Origin: Thecaphora thlaspeos | Taxonomy: Eukaryota; Basidiomycota; Ustilaginomycetes; Urocystidales; Glomosporiaceae | Length of the DNA: 64,000 nucleotides | Assembly: GCA_900291925.1 (NCBI GenBank) | Contig: UWYS01000011.1 | Coordinates: 682,001-746,000, forward strand | Direction of reading: 5' to 3' | Part shown: in pieces, positions 1 through 10,402 of the stretch | Numbering within the stretch: the first letter of the stretch is position 1 | Layout: the number at the start of each line of letters is the position of its first letter | Program-made: the position numbers and the translations under genes | The notes under the pieces: generated by a model | Told to the model about the DNA's origin: nothing | Database searches by the model: none | Seen by the model: only the letters and a program-made list of their open reading frames with translations

Positions 1-2
1 TG

Positions 3-218
3 GCACAAAACAGACAATTCTGCAACCTCATCAAGACCGACTATGGTGTTACCAAGGGAAAGAAGAAGGAAAAATTGGGAAAAAGGGATTGGGATGTGAA
101 AGAGAAGAAGATCAAACGGTCAACTTTTGATCTTTGTTGTGTCGATGAAAAGGGACATGATTGGTCTTTGGAGGTGAGTGGATCGTCTTTGCTTGCCAGG
201 GAGAGAGAAAGAGGTTAG
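3..218 (+). CDS. possible 3' end of an unknown gene (partial)
   Basis: A reading frame is open from the first bases of the window to a TAG at 216-218, about 71 codons. It begins AQNRQFCNLIKTDYGVTKGK and continues through a Lys-rich stretch to a segment reading FDLCCVDEKGHDWSLE. The composition looks protein-like rather than random, and the gene would be convergent with the next one. A GTGAGT sits right after the codons for WSLE, near 173, so the last codons could be intron and the true end could lie further on. I do not recognise the family. Only the 3' part can be in this window, so identity and existence are both uncertain. Confidence 0.3.
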   Translation, partial: AQNRQFCNLIKTDYGVTKGKKKEKLGKRDWDVKEKKIKRSTFDLCCVDEKGHDWSLEVSGSSLLARERERG

Positions 219-758
219 AGAGGAGGTGGTGCTGACGACATTTGACTTGGTTTCGTCGCTTCGGCGAGGTAGGCGGCAAATTACGCCGGTTTCGTAAAAG
301 ACAAGTGCCATCCGTCGACATGAGCGACCCTCGCAACCAAACTGTTCCTCGTCGAACGACCGGTCGGTCAGCCACGATAATATCGAATACATCATCGATC
401 CATCCCTGGACGGACGACATCTTCAAGCTGGCGCAACTTTGCTTCTCGCCTCTTTACATCCCCCTCTGACGATGTCTCTCCTCCACGCACCGTCCCCAAC
501 TCCGTCTGAACACGGACATCTCGATTACACAAACCCGACGTGTGCATATCGCATCACGTCAAGGTCGATCCGTCGATAATTTCCATTGCGTTTTGATCAC
601 AGAAGAGGATGCAAGGGAGGAACGATCGTAGAAGGCAGCAGTAGCAGCAGCGGCAAAGTGTGAAGAGACAATAGTGTGCGACCGGACGCAAGGCTGTACA
701 GCAGCAAAGAACCCATATAGCCACGGAGCGTCCAAGAAGGGGAAGGAGAAGAGATACT
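219..758. other. intergenic, convergent 3' ends
   Basis: About 540 bp between the possible partial gene on the plus strand and the 3' end of the large minus-strand gene. Only short overlapping ORFs without recognisable content are present. It probably holds 3' untranslated regions. I see no RNA gene or repeat in it. Confidence 0.5.
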
Positions 759-3700
759 TCATTCTTCCCCATCATAGACAATCTTCTTGATCGTCACTTT
801 TGTCTTGCGCATGCGTGGCGATAGAGGTCCGAGTATCGTTTCGTCTGGATTGCCGAATCGGTCCAGCTTGAATTCCTGGGTCGATGCGAAAGGGGGAAAA
901 AAAACAATGTCGAAACCAAAGAGAACGACGTCGATTAGCGCTGTGATCTCTGGCGATCATTCGTCATGTCTCGAGGGGTGCGAGAGCAACTCACCTTGGG
1001 CGCCAAACTGCTCTTTCTCGGTCTCTTTGCCCTTCTGGCCGCCGCAGCCGCCGTAGCGGAGGGATCGTCAAACCTTCCCACCACCTCGTATGGGTCCTCT
1101 TCCGTCGTCCCACCGCCGGGTCCTGCAAAGAGTCGCTTACACCACCTCACTCCCTTGCCCACCTTGGCCACTCGCGGCGGCGTCATGTAAACCTCCTCGT
1201 CGCCTTTCCCGAGTGGATGTCTCTTCCTCTCCATCATACCGGCTCCCTCCTCTTCCGTACCTTCCTCGTCCTCTCGCTCTTCCTGCTCTCGTTTCTTCCT
1301 TCGTCCAGCAGCACTTACGCTCTCCTTCAGCCGGGCAGACGGACTGGGTGGACGCGCACCTTCCCGGCGCTCGACTTTGACTATCAGCTTGGAGACGCTG
1401 ACGCCGTTGCGGCGAGTGTGTTGATTCGTCAGACGGGTCAACTCGGTCGCCGAGAGGGGGAGCAGTGAGATGGGTAAAGGCTGGACGACGAGGTTGGTGC
1501 TGGTGCTCTGGTTGGAGAGACCGAAGTTGCCGCCGCTCGTCGACCCAGACCCGCCCGGACCGGCGGCGACAGCGTGGCTGATCCTGGAAGAGGCAGTAGG
1601 CCCGGCCGAGCTGACCGATCGACTTTTCCAGCTGGATGGTTCGACGTCCGTCGCGATCGTCGCCGGATGGGTGCTTGAGGCGTGAGGCTCGACCTCCGAC
1701 AAAGATGGCGGCGAGACCGCGTCGTGCGCCTGCGCAGCTGCAGTCTCAGCGACCGAGTCCGAGACGGCGGGCTTGCTTCGTAGCGAAGTCGCACGGACGA
1801 CGCGAGGTCGAACGACCTTGACCGGAGCGGCGGTGTTAGCAGACGTCGGCGAAGGCAGCATCGAAGCAGAGGTGGCAAAAGGGTTGGCCGACGCGCTCTT
1901 CGTCGCTGCAGCTACTCGACCTCGCAGCGCCGGTGTCGTTGATGCCGTCGTTGCGGCCGCTACTGTGGGTGTGGAGGCGGCAAGGGCAGCGCTGGTCGAT
2001 ACGGGCACGCCAAAGCGTGACGGCGGCTGGGAAGACGAAGAGGACGAGTCCGAGCTAGTCTGCTGCAGGCGTCGCAGGTGCGACGAGGGTACGAGGAAGG
2101 CGGTATGCTTGATGGGCGAGCTACTGCTAAGTCCCAGTCGTGCGGCCGTGCCGGGTGCTTTGACGGGGCTGTAAACTCTACCGGCGGCGGCCGATGCTGA
2201 CGAGGATAGGGCCCGGCTGCTGGTGCTGCCTGAAGTGGACGAAGTCGCGCCCCTCGAGGCGGCTGACTGCAGTCGTGCCGCAGCCGCGGCGGCGGTGTGT
2301 GCATCAATGGCAGATGGAGCCAAAGAGGACGACTCGAGCTCCGGGGATGCGTGCTGCAGTCGATGAAGGGATTCGGTAAGCGTAAGCGGGCTGTGTCCAC
2401 GTTGATCTTCGACAGATGGAGACGTGTTGCTACTCACCGAGGCCTCGCCATTCTCGGGTGATGTTCGGGCTAACGCCCTCGCCTGCATTTGCTGCGACCG
2501 CTCCAACATGCTCAGCGTCGGTCCTGTCGCGGCCGCTTCGGCTGCTACCGCGGCAGCCTCGGCGCCGCCGTAGACGTCCTCCATCGGCATGTCACTGGCT
2601 GCATCGCTCAACTGTAGGCCGTGCCTGTTCGTCGCGGACGATGCACTCAAAGGTGCGTTTCGCTGGGCGAAGGCCATGCTGCGTGCCAGCACGACCCTTC
2701 TCACGACAGTCGTTCGCTTCTTTGCAGCGTCCGCCGTCCCGACTACAGTCCCTCTGGTTGCTGTCGATGCTGGCGCAGCTGCAGACGCTTTGGCTCGCGT
2801 CGAGCCGGCGAAGGGAACAGCCGAAGCTGTCGCGGTGTTGGTTGCGCGAGAGACAAGCGTGCTTCGAGGGGCGGAGGGCTGCGCCGCACTTCGCGTCACA
2901 GTCGACGCGGCGGGCTTGGTAGAGGCCAGTCTCGATGTCGCAGCGGGCGCAGAACGCATCGAGAGCGCTGAAACAGCCGTCGATGCAGCAGGGGTCCGAG
3001 CCGAGGCGGCTGGCTTCGGCAGCCTTGACACGGGGGCCGCGACAGGTCGAGGCAGCGCAGAGACCGTCGCGCCTATCGGCTTGCGAGCCGCAGAGGCAGA
3101 TGAGACCGAAGACGTGCTGACTTCTCCTCCCGCCGCAGCGCTGTCGGCCATCAGATCCAGGTGGGTGCCGACCTTGCGAGGTCCGAGCTGTCGGCCGGTC
3201 GCAGCGGTAGCAATCAGCCGGCTGGGTCGGATCGTCTCCGTTAGTGCGGAGGGCAGCGTCCTAACGATGCGTGGGGCGTGCAAGGTCGCAGAGGCCGGCT
3301 GGGTCTCCAGCTGTGACGACGAATGCACTGCATCGCTGTACACTTCCCGCTGTGTGGTCGAGGCTGATTTTTGCAAATGACGATGACCTTGGACTTCAAG
3401 GTGATGCGTCGCTTCCGCCGAGAGGGTCGATCTAGCTTCCGACAGGGGCGCAGACGTTCGAGGATTCTCGAACACTTCGGGAGCCATTGGCGCAGCAGCT
3501 ACTGCCTGGCCCTGTGGGCCCACAGCATCCTTAACGGGGGATCGCAGGACGCTAGGGTGAGAGCCTGCAGGTATGTTTCTCTCCGGGCTCGAAAGCAAGT
3601 CCGGAGACGTCGCCAAGTTCCAGGACATCAACTGCGGAGCTGCATGGCTCTGCTGCTGATGTTGCTGCTGCTGAAGCTGCAGCGGCGGCGTGGCGAGGCC

Positions 3701-6433
3701 GACCGCGGTTTGCGGCAGGAGCCAAGCTGCGCGCTTCTCTGGCGAGCGTGGTGTCACCATCTTGGCTCCTGCCCATGCATTGAGCACGTCTCTGACGCTG
3801 GGTGAGGCAACGGCCGGCTGCTGCAAATATGTGAGGCTCGCAATCCGCTTGTTGGGGCTGTGCTGCGCCGAGGAGCTCGTGTCGTCATTGTTTCCTTCCC
3901 TGCGCGTCTTGCTAGGGCTCTTCGACTTGCTGCGGCGCTTCTTGGGCGAGGTCGACTGTGAGCGAGAGCGCGGACGCGACTTCTGGGCCGCCTCTGCAGA
4001 AGGGCTCTCGAAGACGGCGTCGCCGGCCAGCCCAACGGCATCGCTCCGGGCCTCTGGCTCGATCGGCAGAGATTGGTATAGCTTCCGCGGCTCGGCATCC
4101 GGCTGCTTTATCTCTTGTTGTTGCTGCTGCTGCTGCGATGCGGGCGTAACGCCGCCCAGCAACTTCCTCTCCGAGCTCTTCATCAGCGATGGCGTGCGAT
4201 TTGGCTGTGGGAGCTGGTACGGCAGCTGGCTCAGCCAGGCCGAACGCCGCCGTCCCTGGTTTTGATCCGGATCCTGCACTCCATGGCACTCAATGTAGCT
4301 GCCTTGAACCATGCCGGTGCGCGGGCTCTCGTACAGGTTTCCCAGGATGTCGTCCATGGTCGACTGTCGGAGGGCGTTGGACGGGGGCAGCGTTAGCGCA
4401 CGACCCATGCCCGGCGACATGTCCATGGAGAAGGAGTGCAGCGAAGCGACCGGCGACGGGGCGCAGGCGGCGAAGCCGCGGGAAAGCAGGATCGCAGCCT
4501 CGGCACCCGTAGCCTCAGGCTTCCGCACAGGCGTCGAAGAAGCTAGCGGAGTCGACGACGATAGTCTAGAGGACGACGAGGCGGCCTGTTGCTGCTCGAC
4601 GAGCGAGCACGCGTCAAAGGCTGTACTTTCGTCGCTGGGCTGCGACAGCGACTGCCGGCGTTCTGCGTGCGCGTCGGACGTCTCGCCGCTCAGGGCAGCG
4701 GGGCTTGGCCTATCAGCTGGCGAGCCGGAGACGATTGACGAGTCCTTGAGCTCGTCAGCATCCTCTCCGCCCTCTGATGCCGCCCCTTCTGCAATGGAGT
4801 CCTGCTCATCGCTCTGTTCCACCTCGTTTTCTCCGGCTTCGGAGCCCCTCTCCTCGCTCTCATCCTCCGGCTCCGTTTCGGTCTCTGAGGCTCCCTCGTC
4901 AGCCTCCACTGCCTCCACCTGCTCGCCGTACGCATCAGCCGCTATAGCAGCTTCGACAGCTGCTGGTCGAGCTTGGACCAGGGCTTCCGCCGCCGGTTGC
5001 TCCTCGTCGTCGAGCTCCTGCTCGTCGTCCTCGACCTCAAGATCGCCTGCAGGCTCGTGCTCGCAATCCTGATTGGCTGCGGGAGGTGCCTCAGCAGGCA
5101 GCGTATCGAGCGGTCCCGTACCTCTCCTTACGTCGAGCGGCTGGACGTTGTCCGGCACGGGGCCGACAGTGTGCGTGGCTTCCTCGTCGAGATCTAAGAC
5201 GACCTCTCCAATCGTCTCGTCTTCAGTGACAGCTGCAACATCCTCGGACGCGCCTGTTGCTTCGATGACGCCAGGAGACTGCGGGTTGTCTTGCACCTCT
5301 GGGCCGTCGATCGAGACGAGCTCCGTCTTTCCTCCCGGGGAGCGCTGGAGAGTGCTGGCCTGTGCATCGGTGGCGACCGCGGAGACGACTGACTCCCGTC
5401 CGTGGTGATCCTCGACGGCGTCGGTCTCGGCCTTGACACCGTCCGCCCCCTCGGCAAGGGGCACCGAGACGTTCGCCTTCGCAAGTGATGCTCCGGCATC
5501 TCCCAGACAGGCTGCATGTCCCGCTTGCGCCGCGGCGTCGGACTGCTCAAGCTCAAGCTCGATCCCTTCGGCGTCGGTGGGCGAAGGCAGATTTCCCGAA
5601 TATGCGATATCGATTGGCGAGAGGGTGCTCTCCGCTCCTGTCGTTGAGTCGTGCAGCAGGGAATCGGTGGTCTGCCCGTGACTCTCGTCATCGTCTGTTG
5701 ACTCGTATGCCTCGATCCCGGTAACGTCTGCCGCTTCATCAGCGGGAAAGGCAGCAGGCAGGGGGTTGCGTACCATCTCTTGTTCGTCGCCTAGGGAGCT
5801 GTCGCTCTCGCAGCTCGCGTTCGAGGCTGTCTCGGGGATCGAGCTGGCACCGGTGCAGACGCTGGCGGCGGGGCTGGTTTCCGACTGCTCATCGACGAAA
5901 GAGCGGCTCGTGGTTAGACAGATGGTCTCGTCCTCAGGATCGGTATCGTCTCCGTTGGCAAAGACGATGGTGCGCCTGCGAGCGAGGTCGAGGCTGTCTC
6001 TGCGGATGAGCTTCTTGCGCCTCATGCGCGCCTCGTACTGCCGCCGCTTTTCCTCCTCTGCGGCGGATGGCTTGCCAAAGAAGACGAGCTGCGTCTCTTC
6101 GTCGTCATCGTCGTCGTCGTCATCGTCGCTGCTGGCACTGGGGCTGCTGCTGTCGACGCTGTCTGCGCGGTCGCTGAAGATAGCGGTGTCGGAAACGTTG
6201 GCGGAGGCGAGGGTGCTGCCGAGGAGCGAGGCCGAGGAGGAGCATTCGACGTCAAGCTCCAGCGTGCTCGCACTCGCCTCTGAGTCGGTGGAGAGGGAGA
6301 GGGAGGTCAAGGCGGAGGCGGAGGCGGAGGCGGAGGCGGGGGAGGAAGACAAGGTGGATGCAGAGAGTGGGGCGGGTGTTGCAGCTACGTGTCTCATATC
6401 GCCGAGGCCTGCGGGCTGGATTGGCGTTTGCAC
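759..6433 (-). CDS. large disordered Ser/Ala-rich conserved-type protein, unknown function (2 exons)
   Basis: Exon 1 is 6433-995 and exon 2 is 875-759. The intron (994-876, 119 bp) starts GTGAGT and ends CCCAG. Splicing is phase 0 and joins SLAPK to EFKLDRFGNPDETILGPLSP, ending IVYDGEE; total 1851 aa. Without splicing the frame ends in a meaningless tail at 935. Nearly all of it is low complexity: a run of nine Asp near residues 101-111, a Gln run near 768, and a basic SPKKRRSKSKSPSKTRR segment near 825-845 that looks like a nuclear localisation signal. Less biased islands are TQLVFFGKPSAAEEEKRRQY with a following Arg-rich stretch (about 113-157), a TMDDILGNLYESP motif, and near the end LTRLTNQHTRRNG and GVRWCKRLF. 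The final exon is the most conserved-looking part. No enzyme domain is visible. I infer a nuclear or regulatory scaffold, but function is unknown. Confidence 0.75.
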
Positions 6434-7448
6434 GTCTGGCGGATGGACGTGGAAGGAGAAGGCAAGGGAAAAGGAGCGTGCGAAGATGCCGACGGCGTTC
6501 AGAGGCAGATAAACTTCATAGGCAGTTCGAAGTGGAGCTGGCGTGCACGGAGGCCTACGTGAGAGCCCTCACTGTGGCTTGGACCGGGGGTTGGAAGTGC
6601 TGGCGGGAAGTGAGCCAAGGGCGAATGGCAGTGGTAAGAAGTGGCGGGAGTAGAGGGTAGACGCTGTGGGTGCCTGGAGTGGAGATGGTAGCGCGTGCGA
6701 GGCAAGGGTGGAAAGGTGAGGCGGGCGGAGCGGAGCGGAAGAGAGGAAGGGTATCCGAGGGGAGTGGTGGTGGTGGTGGTGGTGGTGGCAAGGACGGCGC
6801 TAAGGGATTCTCGACAGAAGAGGCGCGCAGCTTGCGAGGGAATTTGAGGTGAGGGATCGAGTGGCAAAGGACGACGATGGCCTGTCCGAACTCGGTCTGT
6901 GCCGTCATCGTTGATGCAGCCGACGCCCGCGAGCAGCCTGACGCAAAGCAGCAGCGCGCGCCTCCCTGTGGCGAGGGCGGGGTGAAGCGTGTTTTGCCTT
7001 TTACTTCCGCGCGTTGCTCACAGCACCACGTGATGCCTTGTCGTTTATTTGGCAGACGCATGGGGAGAGGCCAGCCAGCAGCGCATCTCTCTCTCTCCCC
7101 GAGGCCGGCAGCGCGAGAGGCAAAGATGGCGCGGCGGGTGGCCGTGCGCAGATGGCGCACCGTTGCCCCACCGCTCTGACCGCGCGCTGACGCATGGGCC
7201 GCCGCAAGGCAAAGCTAAACTATAAGCGATACGCTTACGCGCCGAAGAGAGCCCCGCCCCTCGTCCCGCGGCCCCCCTTGCGTCCGCGTTTCGCTGCCTT
7301 CCCTCAGCTCGTCCATCATCCCCACCATTTCGGCTCGAGCGCGTCCTCCATGCTCTGATCCCCCACCGCTCCTGTTCGGAGCGACCCGCGTCTGCCGTCT
7401 CCCATCCCTCCTCTCCTCTCCTCTTGGCCACACTCCGGCGCTCGCTCT
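6434..7448. promoter_or_regulatory. divergent promoter region
   Basis: About 1 kb between two divergent starts (6433 minus, 7449 plus). It contains a (GGT)n tract at about 6761-6788, a CACGTG palindrome at 7027-7032 of the kind bound by bHLH factors, and an ACTATAAG TATA-like element near 7215 on the plus side. Short ORFs here are low complexity and not credible as genes. Regulatory roles are inferred from position and motif only. Confidence 0.45.
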
Positions 7449-9602
7449 GTGACGCCAACGCAGGCTTCTCCTCGTACCGCAATACCGCCACAGACACCTA
7501 CAATCCGCCCTCAGCCTATCGCCCGTATACAACTTTCGTCTCCCGTCTCTGCGCCCTCCTCTGCGCCCGTAATGTCGAGCAACTCCCCCTCCCAGCTCTT
7601 CTCGCCCTCGCTAGCCTTTCCCTCAATGGAGCGCGACCTCGCCGCCGCCCTCTTGCTCTCCTCGCCCACTCCAAAGGGTCGTTCCTCCAACGCCAACGAC
7701 CGCTTGCCCCTCCGCGTGCCCATGCCTCGTTCCGGCAGCATGGTCCTCCCTTCGCCCTCTCCCTCCGCCATCCCGAGCCACCACCCAGCAGGCGTAGTCC
7801 CGCCCACCCGCACCATGGCCATCCTCATGCGCTCCGTCGCCAAGGTACATCGTCTGGCCATCGAGAGCAGGGTCATCGATGCAGGCTTTGACATCGTTGC
7901 TCAACGCACCGAGCACTGGTACTCTCCCCAGGATGACGACTTCCTCGCAGAGTTCCTCGCCCATGAGCCAGCCGCCAGCATCGACGCGACGTGGCAGGAG
8001 TGGGTCCCGCGCCTCACCAGCGGTAGCATCTATGTCCTCGTCCTCGAGCGAAGCAACGCCGCAAAGGCGTGGTTCGACCTGCTTGGATCCGAGTCCGACC
8101 CGCGCGCAGGCCAAGACAAGGACAAAGATGCGGCAGACAACAGCATCAACATCTTCCAGGTCGGCGAGCACGGCCTCCCCATCGTCAAGTCGGGACTCAG
8201 GAAGACGTACGGCGCCGATGCCTTTTACGGCTCGCCCAGCGACGACGTGGCCAAAGCGCAGATTGAGATCTGCTTCCCAGAGCTGTCGCGGCATGGCCAC
8301 GGCACCGCCCAGGACAAGGAGGTGGACAACTGCATGCTTGCTGGCGCTGGCACCGGTAGCCCTCTGCAGCAACAGGGTCGCCGCGTCTTGCGCGACTCTG
8401 ACGTCTCGCCCGGCGCGCGTCCGCTCAAGGTCTCGACGTCGTCGTCCAAGCTCTCGTCGGAGCGCTCCGACTCGGACGCCGCCAAAGAGTTCCGCGCCCG
8501 CCCCATGCCCAGCACGACGCGCAGGGCCTCAATCCAGCCGCGGCTCAGCAAGGCGGCCGCCCTCCGCATGGGCGTCGAGCTCCCCGAACCGCCTCGCCGT
8601 CGCGCCTCGGAAGACAGCCCAGCACGCCAGTTTGAAGGGCCGGTGGGCATCTCTGGTCTTCCCCGCGCTGAGGTGCCCGTCCCCGCCTCGCTGCGACCGC
8701 CGGTGGTCGCGCCGAGATTGAACAAGGTCGCTGCAGCGAGGACCAATCAGGACGTCGCCGGCAGCGCGATTGGGACGCCCAGCGCGAGGGAGAGGAAAGA
8801 AATCGACTATTCCAACACGCCCGGCCACAAGCGCCGGTCAATAGTCGTCGTCGTGCCTTCCACCGCACCTCCTGCTGTTGCACCCAGGCAGACGCGAGCG
8901 TCGATGGGAAGGCTGAGTGGCCTTGCTGCTGCCGCTGCATTGAGCCCCACTCCCAGCGTCAGCTCCGTCCGCCGCGGCGACTCGTCCAGCACCACCTCGA
9001 CCTCACGTCGAGCTTCGAGCATCACTTCGCTCTCCCATGCTCAGGGCACCGCCACCGTCGCCAGTGCCAGCCCGCTCGACCGCGAGCGTGAGCGTGAGCG
9101 TAAACCGGTCGACTACACCTCTATGCCAGGCCACAGGCGCCACTCGCTAGCGTTCAGCATCCCCTCTCTTGCCGCACCGAGCGTTGCACCTCGTCTCAAT
9201 CGCGCGTCGCTCGCCCGAACCAGCGGTACCGTCCCGGTCAACAACCGTCCATCCTCCTCGCTGTCCACCCCAAAAGGACAGCCCGACGCAGACATGTACG
9301 CCAACACGCCAGGCCACCGACGCAAAAGCATGACTTTCCATCTGGCCTCGCTCCAAGCTCCGGCCATACCGCCGAGGCTGAACAATGCTGCAGAAGCGAG
9401 GCTAGCTAAAGGTGGGGTCGCCGTTGCGTCGCCCAGTCCTGCCAAGGGAGGTGGGGGATCGAGACCTGGTTCGAGCTTGGGCCTCGCGACGGGAGGAGCC
9501 CATCAAGATGGAAGCCTACCGCGCAGGGGGGCTAGACCGGCCACGGCTGGTGGCAGGACGGGCGGACCACCTCCGTCGAGTTTCAAGAATCTCGTCAAGT
9601 GA
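7449..9602 (+). CDS. degenerate NDPK-domain protein with C-terminal PGH-R-x-S / PRLN repeats
   Basis: 717 aa from 7449, or 676 aa from the in-frame ATG at 7572 (MSSNSPSQLF), which may be the real start. Residues about 121-280 align by eye with the nucleoside diphosphate kinase fold: a TMAILMRSV first strand, a WVPRLTSGSIYVLVLERSNA middle, and LRKTYGADAFYGSPSDDVAK where active enzymes have the catalytic His-Gly-Ser motif. Here Tyr260 replaces that His, and the early Lys-Pro motif is absent, so phosphotransfer is unlikely. An acidic, Lys-rich insert (about 215-230) precedes the active-site region. Residues 356-652 hold five copies of a [IV]xPR[LQ]x[KRN] motif, the last three each preceded by a PGH[KR]RxS motif. 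The rest is disordered and basic, ending SSFKNLVK. The domain assignment is reasoned from motif order. Role unknown; a scaffold or regulatory protein is inferred. Confidence 0.8.
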   Translation: MTPTQASPRTAIPPQTPTIRPQPIARIQLSSPVSAPSSAPVMSSNSPSQLFSPSLAFPSMERDLAAALLLSSPTPKGRSSNANDRLPLRVPMPRSGSMVLPSPSPSAIPSHHPAGVVPPTRTMAILMRSVAKVHRLAIESRVIDAGFDIVAQRTEHWYSPQDDDFLAEFLAHEPAASIDATWQEWVPRLTSGSIYVLVLERSNAAKAWFDLLGSESDPRAGQDKDKDAADNSINIFQVGEHGLPIVKSGLRKTYGADAFYGSPSDDVAKAQIEICFPELSRHGHGTAQDKEVDNCMLAGAGTGSPLQQQGRRVLRDSDVSPGARPLKVSTSSSKLSSERSDSDAAKEFRARPMPSTTRRASIQPRLSKAAALRMGVELPEPPRRRASEDSPARQFEGPVGISGLPRAEVPVPASLRPPVVAPRLNKVAAARTNQDVAGSAIGTPSARERKEIDYSNTPGHKRRSIVVVVPSTAPPAVAPRQTRASMGRLSGLAAAAALSPTPSVSSVRRGDSSSTTSTSRRASSITSLSHAQGTATVASASPLDRERERERKPVDYTSMPGHRRHSLAFSIPSLAAPSVAPRLNRASLARTSGTVPVNNRPSSSLSTPKGQPDADMYANTPGHRRKSMTFHLASLQAPAIPPRLNNAAEARLAKGGVAVASPSPAKGGGGSRPGSSLGLATGGAHQDGSLPRRGARPATAGGRTGGPPPSSFKNLVK
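8514..9404 (+). repeat. degenerate protein-coding repeat array (PRLN / PGHRRxS units)
   Basis: Five diverged units are encoded. The motif cores are IQPRLSKAAALR (about 8529-8567), VAPRLNKVAAAR (about 8706-8741), VAPRQTRASMGR, VAPRLNRASLAR and IPPRLNNAAEAR. The last three are preceded, 15-20 residues upstream, by NTPGHKRRS, SMPGHRRHS and NTPGHRRKS (units about 8805-8909, 9108-9218, 9291-9401). The repetition is at protein level; the DNA copies have drifted. Confidence 0.75.
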
Positions 9603-9925
9603 TGATGACCAAGGTGCGGTCGTGCTCCGTCTGTTTTGCTGATTGGCCGTGTAGTACGAGGGCGAAGGGCAAGAGCTGGCTCTCTACCCTGTCGCCTGCC
9701 CGCCTTGATGTTGTCAAATGCTCTTGCGTAGACGCTATGCGTGACTTGTTGTTCACATTGTATCGTTACGGTCGTCCTTGTTTTTGTTCCGCTTTTGTTG
9801 TGATGGCATTGAGAATGTATGCATACGCTCTTGCTCGTGCTTGGTCGTCTGTGTCTGTTGGGCAACCTGGCGAGGAGACATGCCGGTCGTGACAACTATT
9901 GAAAGGAGTAATGGGAAAGCTGCGG
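9603..9925. other. intergenic, 3' flank
   Basis: About 320 bp between the stop of the pseudo-NDPK gene and the left end of the inverted-repeat element. It contains no ORF of interest. It is less GC-rich than the coding region and probably contains the 3' UTR. Confidence 0.45.
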
Positions 9926-9999
9926 TTAGCCAACAACACAACTGATGTAGTTGTCTACTCACAAAGACGTGGTTGAAGTTGTCCAATTCTCCTTGTTGC
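9926..9999 (+). repeat. left terminal inverted repeat
   Basis: 74 bp, starting TTAGCCAACAACACAACTG. It is about 85% identical to the reverse complement of 11883-11961. The five differences in its outer 30 bases are all transitions. Confidence 0.75.
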
Positions 10000-10402
10000 A
10001 ATTCTGTAGATAATGTTGAAACATTCCTCCAACTAGATGCACTGGAGCATGCACAACCACAGCAGGACGCCAACGGTTCTGTTGGGCCGCACGCCGACGG
10101 GCCAAGTACCAGGGACACGGGAGCCGCGAGGACCCCCAATTCCAAGTCCAGGCAAAGTTTGGCCGAGGTGCAAAGTCCCACAGTAGGGTCGGTAGTGTTG
10201 GCGATCGGCCGCATCGGATCTGAGCCCGATGCAATCGGACCGATTGGGCTGCGCTCAGTTGCCGACTCGCCGTCGGAGCTGCTACCACCAGGCCTAGGCC
10301 TTACGGGTATAGGCCTTACGGGTAGAAGCCTTCCGGGACACCGACAACATCCCAAGAGCATCTCAGAGACCGAAGGCATGCTTGTGGGATTGCTGGGGAC
10401 CG

